Source: Ridgeia piscesae (taxonomy: Eukaryota > Annelida > Polychaeta > Sabellida > Siboglinidae). Taken from it: a DNA stretch of 64,000 nucleotides. The position numbers were made by a program, and so were the translations under genes. The DNA lies in the NCBI GenBank assembly GCA_025642075.2, contig JAODUO010000433.1, positions 286,501 through 350,500 on the forward strand, read 5' to 3'. The notes under the pieces are model-generated. The model was given only the letters and a program-made list of their open reading frames with translations. It was not told the DNA's origin and ran no database searches. Shown here piece by piece: positions 48,991 through 59,400 of this stretch; the first letter of the stretch is position 1, and the number at the start of each line of letters is the position of its first letter.

Positions 48991-50057
48991 CATTATTTAC
49001 ATTGTCACTGATTAAATTGTCCCATTGGCCAGAGAAAGTTGATGAGTTTGCGGTTCTCAAAGAGGCTTTGTTGCATGTTGTTCGTATTAACTGCCAGGAC
49101 CAGTATGTTTATGGACACTGTTGCAAGTGTTTGCCACCAGGTGTCAGCATGTGTTGTGTGAATGCAGTTTCTGACCCGTCACATCGAAGCATGCCAAACC
49201 TGGCCGGCCGTCTACAAAGGGCCCCGCCACAGTCGCACACGAACGAATCACAGGCTGGCCACAACACACGGCTACAGCCACGCCGCTCGCCCGCCACAGG
49301 AAGTGGACTGAAGGCGCCATCTGGTGCCAGTCGTGCCTTGTCTCCTAGACGCATCAGTCGGATGGCGTCTCCCGGTCGGACGCTGTCTCCAATGCGAGGC
49401 AGCAACTTGGTGGTGCCTTCGCAGTCCTCCATGCTTCCTGCACCAAAGACTTATGGGATGCCGCGCAACAATTCCGCGTCCAAACTACCGTCACCGAAGA
49501 GGTTGGTGTCGTCGTCTTGATTCTTTGTATAGAATACAGCATTCATTCTGATAGCCTATCTTTTCCAGCATCTTCATCAATGAAGTTCAAGGCCAAAATT
49601 AATAATGTTTATTGATATTTATTATTATTGCTAATAATTTCAGTACTACAGCCCTGATCAGCAGTGGCCACGGAGCATTGCGTTATCAGTGACCATGCAA
49701 GACAAAGCACCACCTTGCTTCAAGTCAATATTTGAGCATCAAAATGCATTCAGTTTATGAATAGGAATATTTTATGGAATTTATGATAAGAAAATTAGCA
49801 ATTACATTTCTGCAAACTATGATGATCAGCAAGAAAATTAGCCATATTTTACATTCCATTGTCATGGTAACTAGCAATCCAAGATGGTCACCAATATTTC
49901 AAAATGTTTGCAGTTGTGTCATCAACATCCTAGAAGATGTGTATTTACCAAAAGTTATCCATCAGTTGCGTTGCCTTGCAGATCGCTAGGCACGGGTTTG
50001 AGGAAACCGTCGTCGACGGCAACACTGGGAGACAGCTGGAAGGACGGGTGCTACTGA
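27709..50057 (+). CDS. SLAIN: SLAIN motif-containing protein (microtubule plus-end), 10 exons, complete
   Basis: Orthologue of vertebrate SLAIN1/SLAIN2, cytoplasmic proteins that track growing microtubule ends and link EB proteins, CLIP-170 and ch-TOG to promote polymerisation. Coding exons: 27709-28022, 38603-38751, 40110-40253, 42055-42066, 45556-45933, 46358-46396, 47246-47368, 48096-48215, 49168-49501, 49982-50057; 1689 nt, 562 residues, close to the human 568-581. Diagnostic strings in order: VRQLQELVKKLERQNQILRS (N-terminal coiled coil), PAQKSVSPYKWVRQ, DVEDVQVMARMQEESLRQ, RSMPNLAGRL, LPAPKTYG and the C-terminal DSWKDGCY. All junctions are GT..AG and in phase. The start at 27709 has G at -3. 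One family gene here corresponds to two in vertebrates. Confidence 0.95.
28496..30176. mobile_element. Decayed Tc1/mariner-pogo-like element
   Basis: TA dinucleotides at 28496-28497 and 30175-30176 flank the inverted ends CAGTCGTGC (28498 on) and GCACGACTG (ending 30174). The left end continues GTCGCTATAATGC...TAACGCGGAC, a form seen in pogo/Tigger-type terminal repeats. No transposase frame remains. It is interrupted by a second element at 28831-29391. Confidence 0.5.
28822..29400. mobile_element. MITE with 9-bp target duplication, nested in the pogo-like element
   Basis: TTGTTGAAA at 28822-28830 is repeated exactly at 29392-29400. The enclosed 561 bp has ~33-bp inverted ends: CTACGCGTACGTGAGCCGTA at 28839-28858 and its exact complement at 29363-29382. 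The interior holds several diverged direct copies of a motif like TTTAGCACTCAGATCTAAAA. A 9-bp duplication fits Mutator-like elements; hAT (8 bp) is the alternative. Confidence 0.7.
38095..38345 (-). mobile_element. Remnant of a non-LTR retrotransposon 3' coding end
   Basis: On the minus strand, broken frames give CRRLVGHIKRLD, AAGRPTKTRRKTFKELK and a later WNDAKTIAKG...TLIARCPK-like stretch. This is the layout of the C-terminal end of LINE ORF2 proteins (RWLGHV..., GRP..RW, DR..WR). Stops and frame changes show that it is dead. Confidence 0.5.
38603..38751 (+). CDS. SLAIN: SLAIN exon 2
   Basis: 149 nt, phase 2 in, phase 1 out. Encodes LYMSPRRPSPAQKSVSPYKW, then VRQDFESPSVDVETCKRRLL and FKLDDLARG. 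It matches the best conserved N-terminal block of the SLAIN family. Confidence 0.97.
38946..39235. mobile_element. Palindrome-ended MITE, copy 1
   Basis: Arms 38946-38993 and 39188-39235 are inverted repeats matching at 46 of 48 bases and include TTACTTTGGAGCATA. The interior carries (AT)n at 39118-39158. A related element with the same TTAACTTACTTTGGAGCAT end occurs at 58390-58741, and both are followed by GGAGCCACGAACAATATATT, so this is a dispersed family. Confidence 0.7.
40110..40253 (+). CDS. SLAIN: SLAIN exon 3
   Basis: 144 nt, phase 1 in and out. Encodes RGAYSKNQTMATSSSSPSMA, then a Ser/Pro/Arg-rich segment ending RHVHSAS. Acceptor CTGTTGCAG, donor TCAG/GTCAGT. Confidence 0.9.
42055..42066 (+). 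CDS. SLAIN: SLAIN 12-nt microexon (probably alternative)
   Basis: The exon GCCTGAGGAGAC is bounded by a strong pyrimidine tract ending CACTGCTAG and an ideal donor, GTAAGTACC. Phase 1 in and out, so it adds GLRR and changes the next residue from Asp to His without altering the frame. Skipping it joins exon 3 to exon 5 equally well. UGC directly before the AG resembles the SRRM4/nSR100 element of vertebrate neural microexons. Confidence 0.6.
43895..45430. repeat. Zone of degenerate ~16-bp repeats in both orientations
   Basis: Motifs such as CCAATTGGTCATGTGTC, GATTGGACACGT and GACACATGATGATTTGGACA recur irregularly on both strands at 43895-44040 and 44925-45430, flanking the minisatellite. It looks like an old array that has decayed. 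Confidence 0.55.
44080..44905. repeat. 49-bp minisatellite
   Basis: About 18 units starting CATGTCAAACTGGTTGAAGA. Full units are 49 bp and contain the near-palindrome GACTAGACGGTCTAGACC; shorter variants lack the GGTCTAGAC block. Neighbouring units differ by few bases, so the array is young. Confidence 0.92.
45556..45933 (+). CDS. SLAIN: SLAIN exon 5 (SLAIN core, DVxDVQ motif)
   Basis: 378 nt, phase 1 in and out. Encodes ALGVRDSPDSSGGENDP through WHRLADVEDVQVMARMQEES. The last block is almost identical to human SLAIN DVTDVQILARMQEES. Confidence 0.96.
46050..46108. repeat. (AT)n microsatellite
   Basis: Pure AT dinucleotide run of about 59 bp in SLAIN intron 5, shortly after exon 5. Confidence 0.95.
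46358..46396 (+). CDS. SLAIN: SLAIN exon 6 (39 nt)
   Basis: Phase 1 in and out. Encodes LRQSFSSPATRR, continuing the conserved EESLRQ motif across the splice junction. Acceptor TCTTCTTGCAG, donor GTGGGTAC. Confidence 0.92.
47246..47368 (+). CDS. SLAIN: SLAIN exon 7
   Basis: 123 nt, phase 1 in and out. Encodes LPRGLAKSTASGLSSLLHDN, then a Ser-rich stretch ending SSPGRFD. Acceptor TTTGTTCCCGTAG, donor GACT/GTAAGT. Confidence 0.87.
48096..48215 (+). CDS. SLAIN: SLAIN exon 8
   Basis: 120 nt, phase 1 in and out. Encodes DMGYAALRRSSNSLASGSSH, then SNSPPDSPYGSQMLDRRPQ. Acceptor GTTGACCACAG, donor CAGT/GTAAGT. It corresponds to the Ser/Pro/Arg-rich region with many phospho-acceptor SP sites in human SLAIN2. 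Confidence 0.9.
48599..48990. repeat. Interrupted (AT)n microsatellite cluster
   Basis: Several AT runs separated by TTAGTATAAAT-type interruptions, plus a duplicated stretch with GTTTCGTTTTCTGAAA near 48567 and 48812. It lies in SLAIN intron 8. Confidence 0.9.
49168..49501 (+). CDS. SLAIN: SLAIN exon 9
   Basis: 334 nt, phase 1 in, phase 2 out (AAGAG/GTTGGT). Encodes SDPSHRSMPNLAGRLQR, a run of basic SP/RR motifs (SRALSPRRISRMASPGR) and SMLPAPKTYGMPR. RSMPNL and LPAPKTYG match human RSLPNL and LPAPKTYG. Confidence 0.95.
49982..50057 (+). CDS. SLAIN: SLAIN exon 10 (stop codon)
   Basis: 76 nt, phase 2 in. Encodes SLGTGLRKPSSTATLGD, then SWKDGCY and TGA. The DSWKDGCY terminus is identical to human SLAIN2. 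Confidence 0.97.
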
Positions 50058-53000
50058 CCCACGCTTAACCCCGCCCCCGGGGGTAACACAGTGGCGACCT
50101 CTATAGGTGTATCTATCACGGATCATTGTTCAAACAGACGGGTGACGACGCGTCGACAACAGCTTTCTGTGTGACAGTCTCACCCCGTGTCACTTGCATT
50201 GTAATTAAGGTCATTATTATGTAGTCGTTAATCATCGGCGTGAATTATCACGAGTGGATTGGCATATGATTTGCATCATATCCAAACCAACGATATTTGT
50301 ATTAAATGCTGGGCTTTACCCGCGACTTAGAGTGCCTGAGATTTTATATATCGGCTTTTTTATAGAAATCGGTGAGGGTTTAATTGGGGCCTGAAATTGG
50401 ATCCTATTCTGTCATAAAGTAACGTTTCTTATGCACTGATTGGTGTCTGGCTCACATGTGGTTAGGAAGACAGCACGAAAGTTGGTGAATACTTCACGGG
50501 ATTTCGATAGAATTGTGTATATATGTTCGCCAAATATGTATGTATATAAATCGTAAAATATCGTTGCCGCTGGTGATAAATGTATTGGGATGTAGAGGGA
50601 ATTGTAGCATTCACTCATTTATTAAGAATCGTCAGTATATTTGTTCATCTCGAATGGTTGTGAATCTCTCATAGTCGGGTTAGGCTAAACATAGGGAATA
50701 TCGGACAGGGTCGCAACAGGAAATGACTAGATTTTTCTATATACAAACATTTGTTGACGAGTATGTTAAGTATTTTTTGAAGACTTGATTGTTAGATGCA
50801 ACCATTCGCTGGTGTGTGTCAAACTGAGAAAACTTTTCAAAATGAAACTGAAACCACCTCTGTTTCTTGCGAAATACTGAAAGTGTAGAGTTCACAACAC
50901 AAGATGTCTGCTATAACTTTTAGTTTCGAGAAGGATCAGAAAAATAGTTATGTGGATGGTGTGCTTGTGACCAGGCTGTGATACAGAAAGTTCTCATATT
51001 ATTCGCTCTCATCCCAAATTAAATGTTTTGTCGGCATCTTTCAGCTGACGTGTCTGCTTGCCACCTCAACTCATTGCACCTAACACAACCTGCCCACATT
51101 CTCGCATACACAACTGCATCGTCGTATGCACGTACATCGCTTATAAAGCTTCATCATTAACAGTCAACATTCATGTTTCTTTGTAGCAAAAGACTTGACC
51201 TTTACATTCTTACCATTGCAACACATGGTTTGCTAACGTTTTTAATCTGATTTACAGTTATAGTGCCTTTCCATCGCTGTATGTGTTTGTGTGGTCGTTC
51301 GCTGCTTGTACTTTTTGTCGGCCGGTCTGGTCAAGGTTTATTTGTGTTATGCCATCCTTGCTCTGCTCAGTGTTGTTGGTATTAGATTCAGGACTTATTC
51401 CCCTACCCATGTCATGTTTTCCAAAGATGGTGGTTTGTGTGTGTACCAGTTTATGCATGATGACTTGTCACCTACAACCTCCCTCTGGTTTCTCTCGACC
51501 ACACTGTGTATTGAGGTGCGATCATTTTGTTTGATGTCAGCATATTTTGTCTGCGAAGAACTTGTCGAATCATTGCAAATATAGTACAAAATAAATATAA
51601 CTAATGGAATACTGGTCGCACCAGTTTTGTCTGATTGCATCATTTGATAAAAGTGACAGGTCTTGATGGTTCAGACTGAAACATATTTGACAACACTGAA
51701 GAATAGCCAGAAAAATTTGAATTGTGGAAAGTAGTGTTTTGTCAATGTTTGTCATTTAAGGAACAATGAAATATACTACTGTTTTTTCTGCATGTTTTGA
51801 ATTAAATGATGCGTGATTTGAAAGAAAACAACACCTACCTAATTTTAGGGTGTGTCTCCCAAAATTATTCAAGTGGATCGGTGAGACCACTGGAAAATTG
51901 GCATCAAATGCAACTGATACTGTTGTAAAACTGGAGTATTTCCCAATAACATAACCAAGATGTATCATGAAGTTTGAACCATTGCGACCAGTGACAAATG
52001 GGAAATTGCTGACACTTCAGTTGGTGTTGCAGCTTTTTACTTTAGCAGACAATTCAACATGTGCCCACTGGAGGTTACACAGTCACCGTTGACTAGTGCA
52101 TTTAACAACGTACTTCCTTTTTAGTTTGCAATAGTTTTGTTAACACATGGTGTCGATTTCTAACTATCTATGAAATAGAACTGCGATAAATATCTATGAA
52201 GTAGGACTGTGATTCTTTATTAAAGATCTGTATGTCTCAGTTTTTAACAATGCTTTGAGGTAGCTCTAATACAGGTGGGTACGCACAAATATTTATCTGT
52301 TGGTATTTATTACGTGATGCAAGCTGATTTTGTAGTAGAACTTCTCTAAAGTGCTTCCCAAAGTGATAGCCCTAAAATGGCCTGATTAAAGGTGTGGCCT
52401 GATAAGGGAGGTTGGTCATATATACATATGTACTCTTGTCAAAACTGAATATGCATGTGTGTTAAATCTGCAATAGTGGTCAGGTTTTTAATATTTTGTT
52501 TGCATTCAGAGATTAATGTACACCAAAGGACAATGACAACCAATGATTTTGAGGCATACAGTGGCTAATGTCGAGTAGTGAGTATTTTAGAAATTGAAAG
52601 ACATGAAACAAATAGCGACTTTGAAAGGCCACTTTGATAGTGTGGTCATTTGCCAGAGGTGTCGTCTCAGAGGGGTTCTACTTTGAGTTGATCGACTGAT
52701 CTGGCCAACCGTCAATTGTTGTCCCGGTTGGCCCTGCATAAGCACACACCACTACTAACGGAGTCGTTTACAAGATGCAATTGTTATTTATACTGTTACA
52801 GAGTGCTGCTCTGTCATGGCCATCTGAGTGTTCCACGACACCACACTGAACGTAAAGGTTGCTAATATACTTTTTACTGTGGCAACAAGTTTGTGTGGGT
52901 TTATTGACTGGCAGCACAAAGTACAGAAAATATATTTTAAGTACAAACCACATAACGCATGGTTTTTAGCAAATTGTATTATGTCGTGCACAATCTGTAT

Positions 53001-53975
53001 GCATATTTTTTGTTCTGTCGATTTGTGTATGTGGGTGTGCATGTTTTTTTAGGAATGTCGGGGGATTTATGACACCAGTTTAAATATACATACAAGGAAA
53101 TCTAAGCAATTAAGTCGAATTCACCCAGTTACTATGCACTTTGTTGTCTTAACAAACGGCTGCACCAAGAAAAAGGGGATATTGTGAGTGCATACAGACT
53201 TGATGTATAAAATAATCAGCCAGTGTTTTATTAGTAAGCAAAATATTTTTGTAGCATGAAATAATTATGCTCTAAAAATTATAAAAAGAAAAAATGTACA
53301 CATTTTTGTTAATAATATTATTAACATTAATGAAGTCAGTCAGAAAACTTTCATCAGTATGAATGAGTAACATATCACAACATGATGACTCTGGCAAGAT
53401 GTGTAATTGCCAGTAAATCAGTAGGCAAATAGCATCATATGGATTAGGGTTTTTTAAATTGTCATCCCGTTTTATAGCAGATTTGTTTCAGGTGTAATAA
53501 ACTGTATTTTGTGCACATGTTGCATACGTATATAAATTTGACTGACCAACATGTAGCAGTTGAGGAAGAAATACTTTCGATGTTTGGCAGATTCCTGACA
53601 TATTTCAACCAACAAAATGTGGGATATCAGATTGTTTTCATAGGTGTGTGCGAACACTGTAATTCCAAGTGTTTGTGGTGTGTTTGAGAGGTGTTTATAT
53701 TACAGCTGGAAGGAAGACAGAGAGGACGTATCCTGATTTGTAAACAACATTTACACAACTAGTGTTTATGTATGGATCTTGCACAATTTTAATTGTATCC
53801 AGATTTCTCTAAGAACAATATTGCATAAAATAGTGAGGCACAAGTAAGATCTGCTGAAACATGAATGGTTAGATCTAAATTTACGCTAGGGAAATATTGA
53901 CTCTTGTTCAATGCTTTGGGTGTCCTCTGAGCAGGAGAGCTTGTAGGGTCGTTAAGGTGGTGTACATTGGTAAAC

Positions 53976-53981
53976 AATAAA
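53976..53981 (+). terminator. Candidate SLAIN poly(A) signal
   Basis: AATAAA followed 20-40 nt later by a GT-rich stretch (TGTAAGTGTTATTATTGTTG). It would give a 3.9-kb 3' UTR; earlier AATAAA sites near 51590 and 53493 are alternatives. Confidence 0.35.
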
Positions 53982-54070
53982 GTTCTGATATGTAAGTGTT
54001 ATTATTGTTGATGTTTTTAATATTCCTGAACTTGCAGTAACGGAATCAAAATCAAGGCATAGCAATACGT

Positions 54071-54076
54071 TTTATT
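54071..54076 (-). terminator. Candidate GH27 gene poly(A) signal
   Basis: TTTATT on the plus strand is AATAAA in the sense of the GH27 gene, about 2.1 kb past its stop codon. TTTATT at about 54146 is an alternative. It sits within 100 bp of the SLAIN candidate signal. Confidence 0.3.
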
Positions 54077-56206
54077 CAAGCAATACATTGTGTATCTAAT
54101 ACAGGATATTGTATAAATTACTTAATTGCAGTTCTTTGATGAAGGTTTTATTTCCAAATATGGATATAACACAATGTTCAAATGAAAAATAATATGCCCA
54201 AAGCAAACAAGTCATGACAAAAACCGGGAAGAGATTTGACATTTTGATAAATAAACCCTTCATATTTGCATATGTTGACGTATTTCACGCATATGCATAT
54301 CTAGAAAATAGCAAAATGTGCCCTTTGGTTTATAGCTGGAAGCTGGGAATAGGTTGAATGCAATACGTGTATGAGATTACAACACTAGGTGTCTCACACT
54401 GGGAGAGGGACAAGAGATCACTCCCATACATGTACCTGTCTGTAACCAGTTACCTCATAAATTGAGCCACAGGGTTATTCTGTACACACGCCAAAAATAG
54501 CTTACAAAATGGTTGCATAGTATTCCTCCTTGTAGTCGATGTATGAGAAAGTGTCTATTACACTGACCTCGATATTCGAACCAGTGGACATGCAGAAACT
54601 ATTGAACAACGAATCCAGTTCCTCAACATTGTAATGCTGTGAATTGTGTACATTTCATCTAGTTATATGACCGTAGATAGTTTTTTATGGCCCTTTGAAC
54701 ACCGGGCCATAAATCTGACTTGGTCTGGCCGTGGTTTAAAGTGCAAGCTGAATTGAAGACGAGAGAAAACAGTGGAATGTTGTTTGAACTCAGCTAAGTT
54801 GTTGGAATGTTTGAATGTTGCAAATAACTCACAATTTCACTTATGCAGTGACTGGGGTTATAATAAAAAAAGGTAACTCTCCTATTTAAACAGTTAAACC
54901 CTATTTTAATCAGCTGATAACGTCAGGCTCATCAGGTGATGGGAATACATGCTTGAATATATCACAGATATATAGTAGTGTGAAACCCAAATTAGGCCAT
55001 TAACAGGACTCAAACGAGAGACCTAAGACTATAATATTATGTGATTGTGAAACCTTAAATTGCATTTGAAATATAACCTTAAACCGAACCCTTAACTGAC
55101 ACTCAAAACAAACCTTAAACCTAATAATAAAAATGTGCATCATACGTCTACATTTGGCCTAGTTGAGTCACAGCCACCCTTAAAGCTAGACTAAATCTAC
55201 ATTCAGTTAGGCCATAATTCTATTCACCGAGACTAACATTTCACAAATATGCATTGTGCAAAGTGACATAAGCATTCACACACTGGAGGCTATACATTCT
55301 CAAAGTCCAAAATAGGTTTAGCTTTCAGTACACTAGCTACTGCATATGTGTACAAAATATTACGATCATGCTTTTATGTAAAAATAAAACACTTCATTGG
55401 CATCCAGCAAAAGACATCATCAAATGTGCTTCACTGTGATTACCAGGTAGACAGTTTGTTGAACGATGCGACTGTTGAGACCATCTTTAGTAATGAAGGT
55501 TACTTGTAAAAGAACACTACTTTGTGCACTGTGGTACCATATACCACCTCCAGGTGAAGACGGCAACTAACGGTGAAAAAACGTAAAATTACCAATGCGG
55601 CAAGTGCACTGTGAGAACTGTTACGATGACAGTAAATTTATGGATATAGGTGATGGTTTCCCTGCGTCAAAATAAAAGTTATGTCAAGCTTTGTCTATGC
55701 CAACAATAGTTATCAATGGCAACAAATTTGAATTGCATTGCAATGGAGACATGTCATTGGCAAGATCAAACAATCCTGATAACAAATATCACTTTTAAAA
55801 CGTTTTCCTTCTTGTCATAAAGAAAACCATTTGTGGATAGAATTCCATCAAAATGCACGATGGAATGACTGAACATGCCATATGTTTGGCAGCCATTTTC
55901 TTATGGCTTTAAGGACCTTTGTCGAAGCAACAGGTCACATGATAACAGTGATGGAGAGGTGAAATGGCTGAGCTATCAACAGTAACAACATTTGGCTAAA
56001 TAAACCAGTTACTTATGCCATGAAATTGTTTTGGTAAAAATTTCTTTTAAATGTTGATATAACTTTACCTATCTATCGACTAAATGATAACAAATGTTAT
56101 GACACCATCATGGCAGTATTTCAATAATAATAACATCGCAACATTATCACAGCAGCAAAACTACCCCGAATAACCACCAGTAGCTGCAGCCACATGCCTG
56201 GGTGAC

Positions 56207-56464
56207 TTACAGACTAGTTGCCCTCACAAACACTACCCCAGTGGGGTTGACGGCACAGGTGAAGGTGCTGTTCGGCAGCATCTTACCAAGAGACTTGTTG
56301 TCAAACACCTCCACCAGACTGTAGCCCTGGGCGTGGGTCAGGCCAATGTCGGTCAGTTTCACAGAGACTTTGGAGGGACCCCCGCCATCGTTCGTGTTGA
56401 GAAACGCAACAGCTACACTGCCCGCCGGGGTCAGAGGTCTGGTCCACACCTGGACGTTGCCCAG
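56207..56464 (-). CDS. GH27 last exon D (C-terminal beta domain)
   Basis: 258 nt including TAA. Encodes [20 protein letters not shown] through [16 protein letters not shown], the C-terminal antiparallel beta domain. VWTRPL and NPTGVV fit GLA/NAGA. It contains NST, a possible glycosylation site. Acceptor TTTCCTTCAG. Confidence 0.96.
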   Translation of the reverse strand: MGNVQVWTRPLTPAGSVAVAFLNTNDGGGPSKVSVKLTDIGLTHAQGYSLVEVFDNKSLGKMLPNSTFTCAVNPTGVVFVRATSL

Positions 56465-59400
56465 CTGAAGGAAATGGCAACAGATGCTGTTAGAATGCCC
56501 TTGTCCACTATTATAATTTTTTTATGTAATTCTAACCTTTTTATATACATTTAATTAACTTAAAACTAGCCTTTTTTTAATAACAAGAATATTTAATTTG
56601 CTATAGCAGTAAATATTTAACTTCTTATTTGCAATGTTCATACCTTGACTGTCGCAATTCAAATGTTTCAACAATAACATAAGTTCTTGTCATTATCACG
56701 TGTACTCAAGTGCAGTGTATATAATAAATTAAGAGGTAATCTGCAGCCGGTGCCAAGTTACCTTCGCAATGCGCTTGCCCTGTTTGCCGAGTGGGTCCTG
56801 GTTGATAGCAATGGCTGCCTTATTCTGCAGTAAAGCCTTCGACTCTGCTCTGATAGTTCGCAGGTCAACTGACATGATCAGTGGCGATGCCATGATTGCC
56901 CACAGCGCCATCTGGACACGCTGCTGATCATAACTGAGGCCATAGTTGCCGATGACCAGCTGTGAATGGGAGAAAAATACAATACAATAACTTTAATGTC
57001 AATCGAGTTAGATATTTTTTTATTAATATTTACATTAATAATAATACATTGTTATTAACATTTCCTAGAAGGTAATTTGCGTGCAATGTTCAATGCAATA
57101 TAAATAAGTAAAATATAAAATAAGTAATAAAAAATATATAAAAATACAAATAAATACATAATTAAAACAGTTTCTACATCATAATTGCAAAATCATGCTT
57201 AATATTATAATCTTCGAATTGTGGTATCCATAGTCTGAAATGTTTTGTGTTCATGTTTTACGACCTTGCACGACTAATTTTATATATTATAGATTAAGTA
57301 TATTTAAAAAAATGTTCATCAAATGTCAAACCAACAATATAAACGACACATTTGAACAATGCACACTTAAACACGACACAGCCAAATTCCTCCAGAAATG
57401 TAACCCCTGGTATCTACAAGCACCTACCATGTCAGGATCATTGAAGTTTCCCGGCCCTGCAACCTCAGTAAATTTAGTTTTGTCATTGCCGTAAACGTTG
57501 AGTATACCGGTTATACTGTCCCATGAGTCAGAGATATCTCCAGCGTTGCGCCAAATGTTGCAGTACTTGGCGATATTTGGATAGTCAGGCTGTGAGGGAT
57601 GAAGAGGGAACATGGACAGGTGAGTCTTTGTGGTTAAGGTGACAAGGTGAGCCTGTGGTAATCTACCTGCAGCATTTGGTGTCAGAAGTGGGATGGTGGA
57701 ATTTTATGAGGTGTCAACGAATATGACTTGTGTTGTCCACATGGTTTAGCTTAAGGTTGGTTCACAGTGGTCAGTACTTATCTATTCATACAAAGCGTAG
57801 TAAAGAGGGGTCAATTATTATTTTTAAAATGACACATGTATTTCCTTGCAAATTAATGCTGCTGCACACCATTATAATAAAAATTATGTTATCTCATATA
57901 ATGTCATAATACCAGCTTTCAATTTGGAAAGTTATTAACATTTTAAAGGCACCAATAGGGGCTGTTACACGCTTTGTACAAACAGGTATGTGTTGACAAT
58001 TGTGGATGACTTTCACGACCATCTTACCTTTATTTGACCAGTCCAACAGTATCACCATTCCAAAACCTATCATTGTAATTATTACACCCATCCCCCCTAA
58101 TTAACATTTACCCCACGAGATACATCATCTAAAATATCCTTATCTGGCCTTGTGCTAGACTAACCATGTCTGGATCATTCCAGAATCCAGGCCCTGCCAC
58201 TTCGGCAAATCCGAACTCATCGGTGGCTGCGTAGTCTAGGACGCTTGTGATACTATCCCAGCTATCATCTATATCATGATTGTTGCGGGCATAGTTGCAT
58301 GCATTCGCTGTCCTCGTGTAGTTTGGCTGAACGGAGAATATACATGTGTCAGACTCGCAGGGAAAAAGACGTTTTTGTGTTGGGAGAAATTAACTTACTT
58401 TGGAGCATTGTATTTGAAATGGGCAACGGTTCAAACCTTCATCTATGGATGTTAGTCACACACTAGTGTCATTCATGTCATATGGTTCAGGTTTCGGAGG
58501 GATAACTTGGCTCTAGATGGTAAGCTGGTCGTGTCCGTGTCCCTGTTCATGTCAGGGTCATCTGCTTGATGTAAAAGCCTCCTTTGCCTTTCTCTGATGC
58601 CAGTTATGGTTTTGAGCCAAGACTTTGGTGTTACCCATGGACATTGAAGTTCTGTCGCCTGCCAATGGTCTTCTACTCCTGAAGGTTTGGCTAAGTTTGT
58701 CTGTTCTTTAAATCGCTTTAATATGCTCCAAAGTAGGTTAATTTCTTACAATATAATTATATACTTAAATCTCGGAGCCACGAACAATATATTCCATAAG
58801 GCATTTTTACTTTTAGACTTCAACATGAATAATATTTCCTGCATAATGATCATAAAATAGTTTTACGTTACCTGCATTTCATACTAATCATTATATCATC
58901 TTCATTCATTTAATATTGCTAAATTAATATTTATACCTAACAATAATAAGTATTTATCTATAGCACAGATCCTTGAATGTGCTTTACAATATTTACGATT
59001 AATTAGTGAAACACTAGAAATATACAATGCATTTATACAGCACACATAAAAGTACTGAAATAAAACTACACATACTCTACCAATCATTACCAATATATAC
59101 CAACAGGAGTGAACAATTAACATACACGCCATATTTCACAGCAATGCATTTCAGACAAAAGAAGATTTTATTATTTGCAACTATCTATATTATACATATA
59201 ATGTGTGTTGTTACGCTTTAAACATACAAATGAAGCAGGTGTCTGGTCTTGGACTTGACTGAGTTATGTAAATTTGTAAGCCCCTTTGGACTTCTTGTCA
59301 CTTCTATGTACCGACTTGCCTTTCCCTTCTTATTTCCCATTTCCCATCTGGCTCCCACTACCCCAAGCCAATGGTTGGGATAGCTTTCAGATTCAACGGC

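Larger units (their letters stand above)
45934..49981. other. SLAIN introns 5-9
   Basis: Introns 45934-46357, 46397-47245, 47369-48095, 48216-49167 and 49502-49981. Two contain long (AT)n microsatellites (46050-46108 and 48617-48984). No other feature seen. Confidence 0.6.
50058..56206. other. SLAIN 3' UTR and convergent intergenic region
   Basis: No coding region recognised. AATAAA at about 51590 and 53976 (plus) and 54071 (minus sense) are candidate poly(A) signals. A weak inverted pair, GTAGAACTTCTCT at 52335-52347 and AGAGGGGTTCTAC at 52669-52681, may mark a decayed DNA transposon. Otherwise AT-rich sequence without visible structure. Confidence 0.5.

Noticed and set aside
52335..52681. 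Transposon bounded by GTAGAACTTCTCT and AGAGGGGTTCTAC
   Set aside because: Only 11 of 13 bases match and no target duplication is visible; too weak to call as a separate element.
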